Origin: Roseivirga sp. UBA6061
GTDB lineage: Bacteria; Bacteroidota; Bacteroidia; Cytophagales; Cyclobacteriaceae
Direction of reading: 5' to 3'
DNA length: 37,049 nt
Assembly: GCA_002427745.1 (NCBI GenBank)
Contig: DIYF01000109.1
Span: forward strand, 1 to 37,049
Each line of letters starts with the position of its first letter. The stretch's first letter is position 1. Positions 11,176 to 20,600 of the stretch are shown one piece after another. Under the pieces are notes generated by a model, which saw nothing but the letters and a program-made list of their open reading frames with translations, ran no database searches and was not told the origin of the DNA. The translations under genes and the position numbers were made by a program.

Positions 11176-11898
11176 TTAAAGGTCAAAAACAAAGCCACCT
11201 TCTTTTAGCTGAAGATAGACGCCCCGATCAAATTTATGCAGAAAGGCAGCTCGGTGAGGTACTCCCTGTTGCTGTTCGCTTAGCTTAATAAGCAATCCCA
11301 TTTTCAATAGCTTCTTTCTGAAATTGCGCGTATCAAGTTCGGTATCAAGTATGCTTTCGTAGAGCCTCTGGAGAGAGGTTAGTGTAAACTTAGAAGGCAG
11401 CAACTCAAATCCTATAGGTTCCTGTCTCACTTTTCTTTTAAGCTTCTTCATGGCCGCCTGAAGAATATCAGCATGATCAAAAACCAGTCTGGGAAGGGCT
11501 TTAATGCTAACCCAGCGTGCGTCCCTGGCATCCTTTCCCAGTTTTAGTTTTTGGCTTCGGGGGTTGATTAATGCATAATAGGCCGTGGTAATCACTCTTG
11601 CTCCCGGATAGCGATCAGCCTTTCCAAAGGTTCTCACCTGCTCCATATACACGTCATGAAAGCCGGTAACCTGATTCAATACCCTGACCGCAGCGGCATC
11701 CAGATCTTCATTCATTTTTACAAAGCCTCCGGGCAACGCCCAGTGACTGAAGCCCGGCTCATCTTCCATACCACGCTCATATAATAAGACTTTCAGCTCA
11801 TCCTGTTCAAAACCAATAATAACGCAGTCTACCGACATGGTAGAAATAAGATCTCTCTCTTTCTGAATAGATTTTGCAGCGGTAGTAGATTCTATCAT
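11176..11898 (-). CDS. NrtR/AraR-like transcriptional regulator (Nudix-fold sensor plus winged helix)
   Basis: 240 residues: an N-terminal Nudix fold (about 20-150) and a C-terminal winged-helix DNA-binding domain (about 160-235, SKFTLTSLQRLYESIL then TRNFRKKLLKMG), the NrtR-family architecture. The Nudix box keeps the first Gly and Glu (GGFVKMNE) and the Arg, but the catalytic R-E-U-x-E-E core reads RVLNQV, so hydrolysis is very unlikely and the domain should serve as a ligand sensor, as in the sugar-responsive AraR of Bacteroides. The gene is divergent from the GH3 operon and upstream of the fucose-type operon, so it could control either. A canonical promoter lies only a few bases before the ATG, so a near-leaderless transcript, or a later start at 11838 (MSVDCVI), is possible. 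Confidence 0.87.
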   Translation of the reverse strand: MIESTTAAKSIQKERDLISTMSVDCVIIGFEQDELKVLLYERGMEDEPGFSHWALPGGFVKMNEDLDAAAVRVLNQVTGFHDVYMEQVRTFGKADRYPGARVITTAYYALINPRSQKLKLGKDARDARWVSIKALPRLVFDHADILQAAMKKLKRKVRQEPIGFELLPSKFTLTSLQRLYESILDTELDTRNFRKKLLKMGLLIKLSEQQQGVPHRAAFLHKFDRGVYLQLKEGGFVFDL

Positions 11899-11910
11899 AA
11901 CTGGAAGTCA

Positions 11911-11942
11911 CAAAAATATCCACATTGCTTTAACTCCACAAA
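11911..11942 (-). promoter_or_regulatory. Promoter of the Nudix-type regulator gene
   Basis: On the minus strand, TTTG at 11942-11939 and TATTTTTG at 11918-11911 are separated by 20 bases, matching the Bacteroidota primary sigma pattern TTTG-N19/21-TAnnTTTG. The predicted start of transcription falls about six bases before the ATG at 11898. Confidence 0.65.
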
Positions 11943-11986
11943 AGAGATGGCTGTCATCTCAATAAGGTTATCTTTAGGTGTTTTAC

Positions 11987-12007
11987 TTATTGTAATTTAT
12001 ACATATA
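11987..12007. promoter_or_regulatory. Operator-like palindrome 1 (imperfect)
   Basis: TTATTGTA at 11987-11994, a five-base spacer, then TACATATA at 12000-12007, an imperfect inverted repeat. Its left arm and the two bases before it (ACTTATTGTA) are identical to palindrome 2, 110 bases away. It lies in the intergenic region between two divergent promoters and is a candidate site for the adjacent regulator. Confidence 0.5.
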
Positions 12008-12063
12008 TATAATTCATTCATTTTCAAAGCTAATCAGAACCCTGCTGACAAAAAAAGCCAGTA

Positions 12064-12094
12064 TTTGTAATGCTGTTTTAAAGTATTATTTTTG
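12064..12094 (+). promoter_or_regulatory. Promoter of the GH3-led operon
   Basis: TTTG at 12064-12067 and TATTTTTG at 12087-12094 separated by 19 bases, an exact fit to the Bacteroidota -33/-7 pattern. Predicted transcription start is near 12100, about 25 bases before the GH3 ATG and inside palindrome 2. Confidence 0.75.
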
Positions 12095-12096
12095 AC

Positions 12097-12117
12097 TTAT
12101 TGTACTAATTACAATAA
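12097..12117. promoter_or_regulatory. Operator-like palindrome 2 (perfect)
   Basis: Perfect inverted repeat of 8-base arms: TTATTGTA at 12097-12104, spacer CTAAT, TACAATAA at 12110-12117. It overlaps the predicted transcription start of the GH3 operon directly downstream of the -7 box, where bound protein would block transcription. Together with palindrome 1 it is the best candidate binding site for the divergently encoded NrtR/AraR-like regulator. Confidence 0.6.
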
Positions 12118-12126
12118 TATATTCCT

Positions 12127-14460
12127 ATGCTACGTAAGCGATTTTCAGCCTTCCTGCTCCTTTGTTCTGCGGCCCTTGTTACCTGGTGCTGTGAAAGCGG
12201 GAATCAATCGGGAGTACCGCTCTACAAGAATGCACAAGCCAGTGTAGAAAAACGGACAGAGGACCTTTTGTCCCGCATGACCCTTAAGGAAAAAGTAGCA
12301 CAAGTCATGTGCTTGTGGAACCAGAAGTCTTCCTTTCTCGATGAGGAAGGACATTTTTCATCCACAAAAGCAGATTCAGTTTTTCAATATGGCCTGGGAC
12401 AAATAGGACGGCCCAGTGAAAAGCGTAACGCCCATGAAATGGCTGAATTTACTAATGAGATTCAAAAGTACTTTCTGGAAAAAACCAGGCTTGGCATACC
12501 TGTGATATTTCACGAAGAATGCCTCCACGGACATGCAGCCCCTGATGGCACTCACTACCCGCAACCTATTGGTCTGGCCAGTACCTGGGACAGAGAGCTG
12601 GTACAGCAAATCTTCACAGCGACAGCCAGAGAGGCTCGTTTGAGAGGGGCTTCGCAGGCACTTACCCCCGTGGTAGATGTGGCCAGAGACCCCAGGTGGG
12701 GACGGGTGGAAGAAACCTATGGTGAAGACCCTTATCTGGTTGCTGAAATGGGACTTGCAGCCGTCAAAGGGTTTCAGGGAAAAGGGCCAGACATCGACAA
12801 GGAGCATGTGATTGCCACACTCAAGCATTTTGCCGCTCATGGTCAGCCAGAGTCAGGAAACAACATCGCCCCTGTGAATATTTCTGAGAGAACCCTCCGG
12901 GAAACGTTCTTTTTCCCTTTTAAAAAGTCTGTAGAACAAGGAGGGGTTATGAGTATTATGGCTTCGTACAATGAGATAGACGGGGTACCCTCTCACGCCA
13001 ATGACTGGTTGCTGAATAGGGTGTTGAGGCAGGAATGGGGTTTTGACGGAGTTGTAGTTTCTGACTATTTCGCTATTGGAGAACTGTTAAGCAGACATCA
13101 TATCGTACAGGACATGTCTGCGGCAGGGTCACTGGCACTGAAGTCGGGAGTGGATATAGAATTACCAGACCCACTGGCATTCCTTTCACTGGAAGAAAGC
13201 ATACTTAACGGGTCTCTTGATATAGCCTATCTGGATCAGGCCGTGAAGAGAATCCTCAGGCATAAATTTAAGGCCGGACTGTTTGATGACCCCTATGTAG
13301 ATCCTGAACTGGCCGATAAAGTGGTTGGTTCTGATGAGCACCGTGCACTAGCACTCAAAGCTGCCCAAAAAACCATTACTCTTCTTCAAAACAGGGAGAA
13401 CACAGCTCCTTTGGATCGCTCATCGTTGAAAACAATTGCTGTCATCGGCCCCAATGCCGACCGGCAGTTGCTTGGTGGTTATAGCGATCAGCCTAAACAG
13501 TTTGTAACGGTACTGCAGGGTATCAAAGAAAGAGCAGGTAAGGGCATTAATATTCTTTATGCCGAGGGTTGTAAAATCACTGAAGCCGGCAGCTGGTATG
13601 AAGACCCTGTTGAAAAGAGTGATCCGGAAGAAGATCTTAAAAGGATTAAAGAAGCTGTGGCTATCGCCCGGAAGGCCGATGTTGTTGTACTTGCCATAGG
13701 TGGCAATGAACTTACCTCCCGTGAAGGCTGGTCTGAGTCACATTTAGGAGACCGGACCGATTTGCAGATGGTAGGCCTGCAGGATGAGCTGGTAGATGCA
13801 CTGGCCAAAACCGGTAAGCCCATCATAGCTTTTCTCTTCAACGGGAAACCGTTGGCCATCAATAATGTCAGAGAAAAAGTACCTGTGATTTTTGAATCCT
13901 GGTATCTCGGTCAGGAGACCGGCTATGCCGTGGCAGATGTATTGTTCGGAGATATAAACCCCGGAGGCAAACTGCCCATATCCTTTCCGCGTTCCGTAGG
14001 CCATATTCCTGCTTATTACAATTATAAACCCACAGCAAGGCGTGGCTACCTTTTTGATGAGGTTTCTCCCCTGTTTTCATTCGGCTATGGTCTTAGCTAT
14101 ACCACTTTTGATATTTCAGATCCTGAACTAAAAGACAAACGCATTGGTCGCCAGGATACTACTCAACTTTCGGTGAGAGTGACCAATACCGGAGAAAGGG
14201 CAGGTGATGAAGTGGTACAGGTTTACCTCAGAGATAAAGTGAGTTCTGTGACAAGACCTGTCAAGGAGCTTAAAGAATTCAAACGCGTCACCCTAAACCC
14301 GGGAGAAACGAAACAGGTCAGCTTTCTGATTACTCCGGAGATGCTCTCATTCTATGATATCAACTTCGCATATACCGTTGAACCCGGAGACTTTGAAATC
14401 ATGGTGGGGTCTTCTTCAAGAGACCAGGATCTTAAAACTGTGACACTTACTGTACAATAA
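12127..14460 (+). CDS. GH3 beta-glucosidase, lipoprotein
   Basis: Retaining exo-glycosidase of 777 residues, probably releasing glucose from beta-glucan oligosaccharides. An N-terminal lipoprotein signal ends in VTWCC (Cys21/22). The barrel domain carries IFHEECLHG, WGRVEETYGEDPYL, KHFAAHG (K233-H234) and the nucleophile D313 in GVVVSDYFAIG. The alpha/beta sandwich (about 420-640) contains IGGNELTSREGWSE with the expected acid/base region, and a fibronectin-like domain (about 690-775, DEVVQVYLRD) closes the protein. It opens the plus-strand operon behind a canonical promoter and a palindromic operator, and its stop codon directly abuts the next ATG. The GH3 family also contains xylosidases; GH16 and GH30 in this locus favour glucan. 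Confidence 0.93.
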   Translation: MLRKRFSAFLLLCSAALVTWCCESGNQSGVPLYKNAQASVEKRTEDLLSRMTLKEKVAQVMCLWNQKSSFLDEEGHFSSTKADSVFQYGLGQIGRPSEKRNAHEMAEFTNEIQKYFLEKTRLGIPVIFHEECLHGHAAPDGTHYPQPIGLASTWDRELVQQIFTATAREARLRGASQALTPVVDVARDPRWGRVEETYGEDPYLVAEMGLAAVKGFQGKGPDIDKEHVIATLKHFAAHGQPESGNNIAPVNISERTLRETFFFPFKKSVEQGGVMSIMASYNEIDGVPSHANDWLLNRVLRQEWGFDGVVVSDYFAIGELLSRHHIVQDMSAAGSLALKSGVDIELPDPLAFLSLEESILNGSLDIAYLDQAVKRILRHKFKAGLFDDPYVDPELADKVVGSDEHRALALKAAQKTITLLQNRENTAPLDRSSLKTIAVIGPNADRQLLGGYSDQPKQFVTVLQGIKERAGKGINILYAEGCKITEAGSWYEDPVEKSDPEEDLKRIKEAVAIARKADVVVLAIGGNELTSREGWSESHLGDRTDLQMVGLQDELVDALAKTGKPIIAFLFNGKPLAINNVREKVPVIFESWYLGQETGYAVADVLFGDINPGGKLPISFPRSVGHIPAYYNYKPTARRGYLFDEVSPLFSFGYGLSYTTFDISDPELKDKRIGRQDTTQLSVRVTNTGERAGDEVVQVYLRDKVSSVTRPVKELKEFKRVTLNPGETKQVSFLITPEMLSFYDINFAYTVEPGDFEIMVGSSSRDQDLKTVTLTVQ

Positions 14461-16500
14461 ATGAATAGTCAAGCTATGAATCGAATGAAGTCAACATTGG
14501 CGATGCTTTGCTTAATTTCTACTTGTGCCGTTGCCCAGACCTCACATACCGGCATCAGAGATATTACCGCACTGGAAGTAACGGCTGAAATGGGGCCGGG
14601 AGCCAACCTCTGGAATACGCTGGATGCGAATTGCGGCTCACAGGAAGGGCTGGATAGTGAAACATGCTGGGGTAACCCCGTCACTACACCTGAGATGATT
14701 GCGGATATTAAAAACAGAGGCTTCAAAACACTAAGAATTCCGGTCACCTGGTACAACCACATGGGAGATGGTCCTGATTATCAAATTGATCAGACATGGA
14801 TGAATCGGGTTGAGCAAGTAGCAAACTATGCATTTGACAATGATATGTATGTAATTCTCAATATCCACCATGACGACTACGATGTTGAGAAGCCGGGAAC
14901 GTGGCTAAGCCCTACTGATTCAAGAAAAGCCGCCAGTATCGATCAGCTTGAAAAAGTATGGCTCCAAATTGCTAATCGCTTTAAAGAATATGGAGACTAT
15001 CTCATCTTTGAAACCATGAATGAACCACGTGCTGTCGGTACTCCTGAAGAGTGGAGTGGAGGCAGTGCGGAACACCGGGCTGTCGTTAATGAATTCAACC
15101 TCGCGGCTGTCAATGCCATTCGTAGTACCGGAGGGAATAATGCCGACAGATTCATCATGATACCTCAGGTAGGTGCTACCGGCCATGGTGCCATACAGGA
15201 CCTGTCTATCCCCAATGATGATGAAAAGATTATTGTATCTATTCACAACTACGGTCCTTTCTCATTTACACTGGAAGATCCCGGAACCAATCAATGGGGT
15301 ACGCCTCAGGAAGTAGAAAATCTGCAAAACGATATCAAATCCTATTACGATGCCTTTATAAGTAAGGGACGTGCGGTGGTTATAGGAGAATGGGGTGCTG
15401 CCGATAAAAATAACCTCGCCCACCGGGTAAAGTACTATGAAGTTTTTACCCAGGCCTGTATAGATAACCAAATCCCTCCTATCAACTGGATTTATTCTTA
15501 TGACCGGGCAACACGCACCTGGACGAACCCTGTCTTGGAAGATGCTATGTTCAGTTTATACAACCCTGAAGAGTTTAACAGCTACCCGGACCTCGCTTTT
15601 AAGGGAATTGATCTGGAAGAACTGGCTATTGCCGGTTCAGATGTCTCTTTTGAATTAGATGCTTCTGATCCCGATGGAGAAATCACCCATGTCGACCTCT
15701 ATATCAACAATCAGCTGGTGAGTCGCAAGACCTCAGCACCTTATCTCTGGAATGGCCAGGGAGAGGAGTCCGGGCTTAATAATCTGAGCAACGGGAGCTA
15801 TACAATAAGAGCAGAGGCCACAGACAACGACAACCAGACGAGCATCAAAGTAGTGGCCCTCAAGGTGATTCAGCCCACATCAGTCCCGACTAAAATGGAA
15901 GCAGAAAACTTCATCAGGCAATCGGGAGTTCAATCAGAATCTACAACAGATACCGGAGGAGGACAGAACATTGGTTTCATTGAAAATAGTGACTGGTCTG
16001 AATACTTTATCTACAACGATGAAGAGGGCATGCTGGAATTCACTGCGCGTGTTGCCTCAGCCAATGAAGGAGGCTTTATAGATATTCTCATAGACGGAAG
16101 TGAAGCCGAAACACTCGAGGTGGACGGAGACCAGACGAATGGCTGGCAAGACTGGTATACCACAGAAAGCATCCAGATTGAGTTAAGTGAGGGCAACCAC
16201 ACACTGACCCTGAACTATCGGGGGGGTAGTGGATTTCTGTTCAATTTGAACTGGCTGAATGTTGTGAAACCTATCATTCTCAATACAGAGGAAGACTTCG
16301 CTGAGAAAGACAAGGGCCTCTTTCCCAACCCCAGCTCTGAGGTGATCAACCTCACTCAGCCTGGCGAATGGAGTATATATACACCTGGTGGTGCCCTGCT
16401 CATTCATGGGACAGACCATACCATCAATGTTTCTCACCTTAAACGAGGTATATACGTACTCAGGCAAGGTCTGAATAGCTTTAAATTCATTAAAAATTAG
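14461..16500 (+). CDS. Secreted GH5 endoglucanase with Ig-like, CBM6 and T9SS sorting domains
   Basis: Multidomain endo-acting enzyme of 679 residues. A signal peptide (ending VAQ, residue 26; M9 could also start) precedes a GH5 barrel at about 35-368 with GFKTLRIPVTW, NIHHDD, acid/base E188 in ETMNEPR and nucleophile E310 in VVIGEWGA. An Ig-like domain follows at about 385-470 (SDPDGEITHVDLYINN), then CBM6 at about 476-603 (MEAENF, then GFIENSDW), and a type IX secretion C-terminal domain from about 615 (FPNPSSEVINL, ending KRGIYVLRQGLNSFKFIKN). It is therefore exported and probably surface-attached, unlike its lipoprotein neighbours. The ATG follows the GH3 stop with no gap. Beta-1,4- or mixed-linkage glucan are possible substrates; CBM6 fits beta-glucan or xylan binding. 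Confidence 0.93.
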   Translation: MNSQAMNRMKSTLAMLCLISTCAVAQTSHTGIRDITALEVTAEMGPGANLWNTLDANCGSQEGLDSETCWGNPVTTPEMIADIKNRGFKTLRIPVTWYNHMGDGPDYQIDQTWMNRVEQVANYAFDNDMYVILNIHHDDYDVEKPGTWLSPTDSRKAASIDQLEKVWLQIANRFKEYGDYLIFETMNEPRAVGTPEEWSGGSAEHRAVVNEFNLAAVNAIRSTGGNNADRFIMIPQVGATGHGAIQDLSIPNDDEKIIVSIHNYGPFSFTLEDPGTNQWGTPQEVENLQNDIKSYYDAFISKGRAVVIGEWGAADKNNLAHRVKYYEVFTQACIDNQIPPINWIYSYDRATRTWTNPVLEDAMFSLYNPEEFNSYPDLAFKGIDLEELAIAGSDVSFELDASDPDGEITHVDLYINNQLVSRKTSAPYLWNGQGEESGLNNLSNGSYTIRAEATDNDNQTSIKVVALKVIQPTSVPTKMEAENFIRQSGVQSESTTDTGGGQNIGFIENSDWSEYFIYNDEEGMLEFTARVASANEGGFIDILIDGSEAETLEVDGDQTNGWQDWYTTESIQIELSEGNHTLTLNYRGGSGFLFNLNWLNVVKPIILNTEEDFAEKDKGLFPNPSSEVINLTQPGEWSIYTPGGALLIHGTDHTINVSHLKRGIYVLRQGLNSFKFIKN

Positions 16501-16530
16501 TCATATCTATCAACCCTGTTCTGCTATAGC

Positions 16531-17376
16531 ATGAAGAAATTAGTGATTATCGGAGTATTTCTGGGCTTTTTGATAACAGCCTGTGCATCGTTAAACAGCT
16601 CAAAAACAAATGTATTAGGTCACTTTAACCCGAAAAAAGACCTGCTCCTGGTACAGTTTGATTGTAAAACCGATGTGGATGATCTGCACTCCGTGGCGGG
16701 TCTGGCCACTTTGCTGAATAACAAACGTTTCAAAGGAGTAAACTATCATGCCGTGGCAGGAAGTTACGGTGTACAGGGAGGACTGTACGTACCCGCCAAT
16801 GAGCTTTTCCAGCACACATTTGACAACCGCTGGTCAGATGCACATACTAATAGGGACAAAGCACTGACCGAGGTAACAGAACTTGTAACGCAGGTATTAA
16901 AACAAGGCGGACATATCTGGATAGCAGAAGCCGGACAATCTGACTTCTCGGCTGACATGGTCAGAAACATTCAATCTTCCATGCCCGACATGAATACAAA
17001 AGAGTTAATTCATATAGTTCAGCACAGTGACTGGAATGAGGAAGTAACCGGCAAAGAGTCTCTCGACTTTGTCAAAACCAATACGGAATATCACAAAATT
17101 GCGGATGGCAATGCAGCCAATAATGGCACGCCTCAGCTCAGATCAGACGGTCCTTTTGACTGGCAATCATACGTGAGTAACGCCCGACTTACAAAAAGCT
17201 GGAACATGGCCATTGACCTTGGCAATCAATACAATGGAAAAGAGGGAAGATATGAAAACAAGAGTATTACCAACGGTGGCCTTGATTTCTCTGATATCTC
17301 TGAAGTGTGCTGGATTTTTGGGTTTGAGCATTTGAAAGACTACAGTTCGTTTTTTCAGGAGTTTAGCGCAAAGTAA
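16531..17376 (+). CDS. Nucleoside-hydrolase-like lipoprotein, function unknown
   Basis: 281-residue lipoprotein (lipobox ITAC, Cys18). After the signal, VQFDCKTDVDDLHSVAGL (41-58) resembles the metal-binding start of the inosine/uridine nucleoside hydrolase fold, normally DxDxGxDD; here the second Asp is replaced by Lys46 while D44, D50 and D51 remain. A later segment, GGHIWIAEAGQSDFSADMVR, resembles the fold's second conserved block. The canonical Ca2+ site is thus altered and ribosidase activity is doubtful. It lies 30 bases after the GH5 gene, inside a glycan operon, so a role on a saccharide is more likely than on nucleosides. I do not recognise an exact family; the similarity is by motif only. 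Confidence 0.7.
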   Translation: MKKLVIIGVFLGFLITACASLNSSKTNVLGHFNPKKDLLLVQFDCKTDVDDLHSVAGLATLLNNKRFKGVNYHAVAGSYGVQGGLYVPANELFQHTFDNRWSDAHTNRDKALTEVTELVTQVLKQGGHIWIAEAGQSDFSADMVRNIQSSMPDMNTKELIHIVQHSDWNEEVTGKESLDFVKTNTEYHKIADGNAANNGTPQLRSDGPFDWQSYVSNARLTKSWNMAIDLGNQYNGKEGRYENKSITNGGLDFSDISEVCWIFGFEHLKDYSSFFQEFSAK

Positions 17377-17606
17377 GGTCTCCGGTTGCCTTCAAATCGC
17401 TTTCCAATAGAAAACAGAACACCACCTACTTCCTGATTATACAGGAATGCCGAGCACCTCAAAAATGACATAAAGTGCGCCATATGCAACGTCTGACACA
17501 CTTTGCAACATTCTTGGCACTTATTGCTTGATTTGTTTAATCTGCTTGCAGAACCCCTGGCTACTTTTAGAGGCTCCGTTTTTGACTTCGTTAGAAACCC
17601 GTCAAA

Positions 17607-20600
17607 GTGCCCAGATTTTTATTCTACATATTCTTTTCCCTCTTATCCAATTCAGTCATTGCGCAATCGTTTGAAAGAATCGAATCGCTGGCAGGCTTTG
17701 ATATCCTGTCTGAAAACAGTGGTGTAGCAGTGGCCGACTATGACGGGGACCTGGACCTGGACATCTTTGTTATGGCGAAAGCCAAAGACTCCCCTGACCG
17801 GCCTAAAACCATTAGCCGCCTTTTTCGCAATAATGATAACGGTACTTTCACCGATGTTACCTCTGAATCAGGTCTGACAAACCTGCTAGGTGAAAATGAA
17901 TTCGGAGAAACCTTTCTGGGCCTGAGCGGCTTCAAATACGGGGTGTCCTGGGGAGACTATGACAATGATGGCTTTCCGGATTTATTCCTGACACACGTTT
18001 CCAAAGTGCAGCTTTTTCACAACGAAGGGGATGGTACTTTTCGGGAGACTACAGCACAATCAGGACTCCATGTGGATCAGACGTGTAAAAACACCAGTGC
18101 CACCTGGTTTGATTACAATCGTGACGGATGGCTGGATCTCTACATTAATGATTGGGGAGGCTGCCGTGAAAACTCACTATACCGGAATAACGGAGATGGT
18201 ACTTTCCAGATCATTACAGGCATTATCGGTCCGGTAAAGGCTGATGGCAGCAGTTTACAGAGTTACATGATGTTGCCGTTTGATGTCAACGGTGACGGGT
18301 GGCAGGATATGTACGTCACCAATGATTTCAGAGAGCCCAATACCTTGTTTATCAATGAAGGAGGCACGGGTTTCCGTGAAGCTGCTGCCGAGTACGGCCT
18401 GGATAACCGGTTCGATGATATGGGTGTAACTCTGGGTGATTTTGACCAGGACGGAACCTTTGATCTGTTCATCACGGGTATCAGAGAAAACCGGTTATTC
18501 TCACGGAATGATGAAGGAGGCTATACAGACAAGTCTCACGAACTGGGACTAACTGAAACAGGCTGGGGCTGGGGTGCTCTTTTTGCCGATTTTGACCATG
18601 ATACTGATGAAGATTTGTACATGGTGAATGGTTTCAGCGTAGCCGACTTATCAGAACAAAACATTTATTTCAGGAATCTTCATAAGGAAGGCACCGGAGG
18701 TTTTGAAAAAGCTAGCTCTGTCACTGGCCTGAGTGCCGCAACCATGAGTACTGAGGCAATTCCGTTTGACTATGACAATGACGGGGACCTGGATTTGTTT
18801 GTCTCCAATTCAGACCAGCCTTCATTCTTTTACGAAAACAAGGTTATCAATGAACAGACTTCAGGAAGCAACAGCTGGCTGAAACTCTCGCTAACAGGAA
18901 CCGGCTCAAATATAAATGGTGTCGGGAGTCGAATCACGGCCATACTTGATGACGGGACCATTCTTCTGAGAAGCTATTCGGGGACTGGTTTTCTGTCTCA
19001 AAGTATTCAACCTGTTCATTTTGGTTGGCAGGGCACACAAAAAATAAGGGAGCTTCGGGTAGAATGGCCTTCAGGAATAACTGATACCTATCAGAATATA
19101 TCAGCCAATCAATGGCTCAACGCAAAAGAAGACCTCAACTATGAGCCACTCTCAAAAACACCCAGCATAAAGACAGCCGGATGTACCGACCCCAGAGCCT
19201 GTAACTATAATCCGCTGGCCACCAAGAGTAATCTCAGCTGCCGGTATCTGGCTGGTTCAACTGATGTTTTTGGCAAGATGCGTTCAGGCTATCACCAACT
19301 GGAGACTTACACTTATCTGAATAATACCGATTCAGAAGTAATCTGGGAGGTTGAAGGAGGAGAGATCATATCCGGCCAGGGGACTCAGTCCATACAGGTA
19401 AGATGGGGTTTTGGAGAGAAAGGAACGGTAAGCTGGCATGAAAGAAACGGGGATTGTGAAAGTCTCACCAGCTTTCTGGAGGTAGAACTCAGCTTTTCAG
19501 AAGTGGACCTGAATACCCTGTCTGTCGCCAGGATATGGAACGAAGCACTCTTGCAGGCCATCCGTACCGACCTGGCAAGGCCCAACGTACATGCACGTAA
19601 TCTTTTCCATGCATCCATTGCCACCTATGATACCTGGGCCATTTTTTCAAACAATGCCCGCCCCTATCTGGTTGGTCAGACGCTGAATAATTTCAGCAGC
19701 GACTTTCAGGGCTTTACTGCTATCGATAACAGCAGAGAGTCGATCGATAAAGCTATAAGCTTTGCCAGTTACCGTTTGCTTAGTCACCGTTTTGCCCATG
19801 CACCCGCCTCAGACGAAAAGCAGCAATTCTTCAGGCGGATCATGGAAGAACTGGGCCACGACCCTGATTTCAATTCCATGGATTATAGTGACGGGAACCC
19901 TGCTGCGCTTGGCAACTTCATCGGTCAGACGATTATAGATTATGGGCTACAGGATGGTGCTCGCGAGGCTACTGATTATGATAACGGAAGTTATGAGCCT
20001 GTCAATTCGCCATTGAACCTATCTGACCCGGGAGTAAGCCAGACAATAGATCCCAACCGATGGCAACCCTTACAATTCAGAACCTTTGTAGACCAGAGTG
20101 GCAACCTCTTTGATGAGGCCACTCCGGGCTTTTTAGGGCCTGAGTGGGGCTCAGTGCTGCCTTTCGCCATGACTGATAATCACCTGAGTACTTATGTAAG
20201 AAACAACCACAACTACCCTGTCTATCATGACCCGGGTAGTCCTCCGCACCTGGATACAGAAGCCAGTCATATTTCAAGCCGGCAATATCAATGGAATTTT
20301 GCGCTTGTGGCTCTATGGAGCGGGCAGCTAAGTCCTCATGATGAGGTGTCCTGGGATATCTCTCCAGGCAATATGGGCAACATTACTGTCAGTGAATTCC
20401 CGACTTCTTTTGATGAGTTTAAAAGCTTTTATGCAAGGACTGAGCAGGGAATTATCGGAGAAGGACATGCCGTCAATCCGATTACAGGCAGGCCTTACGA
20501 GCCTCAGTTTGTACCAAGAGGAGACTTCACCCGAGTGCTTGCCGAATTTTGGGCAGACGGACCCGATAGTGAAACCCCACCAGGCCACTGGTTTACTATT

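Noticed and set aside
17503..17727. 74-codon frame overlapping the start of the haloperoxidase gene
   Set aside because: It overlaps the signal peptide of the real gene in another frame and has no recognisable features.
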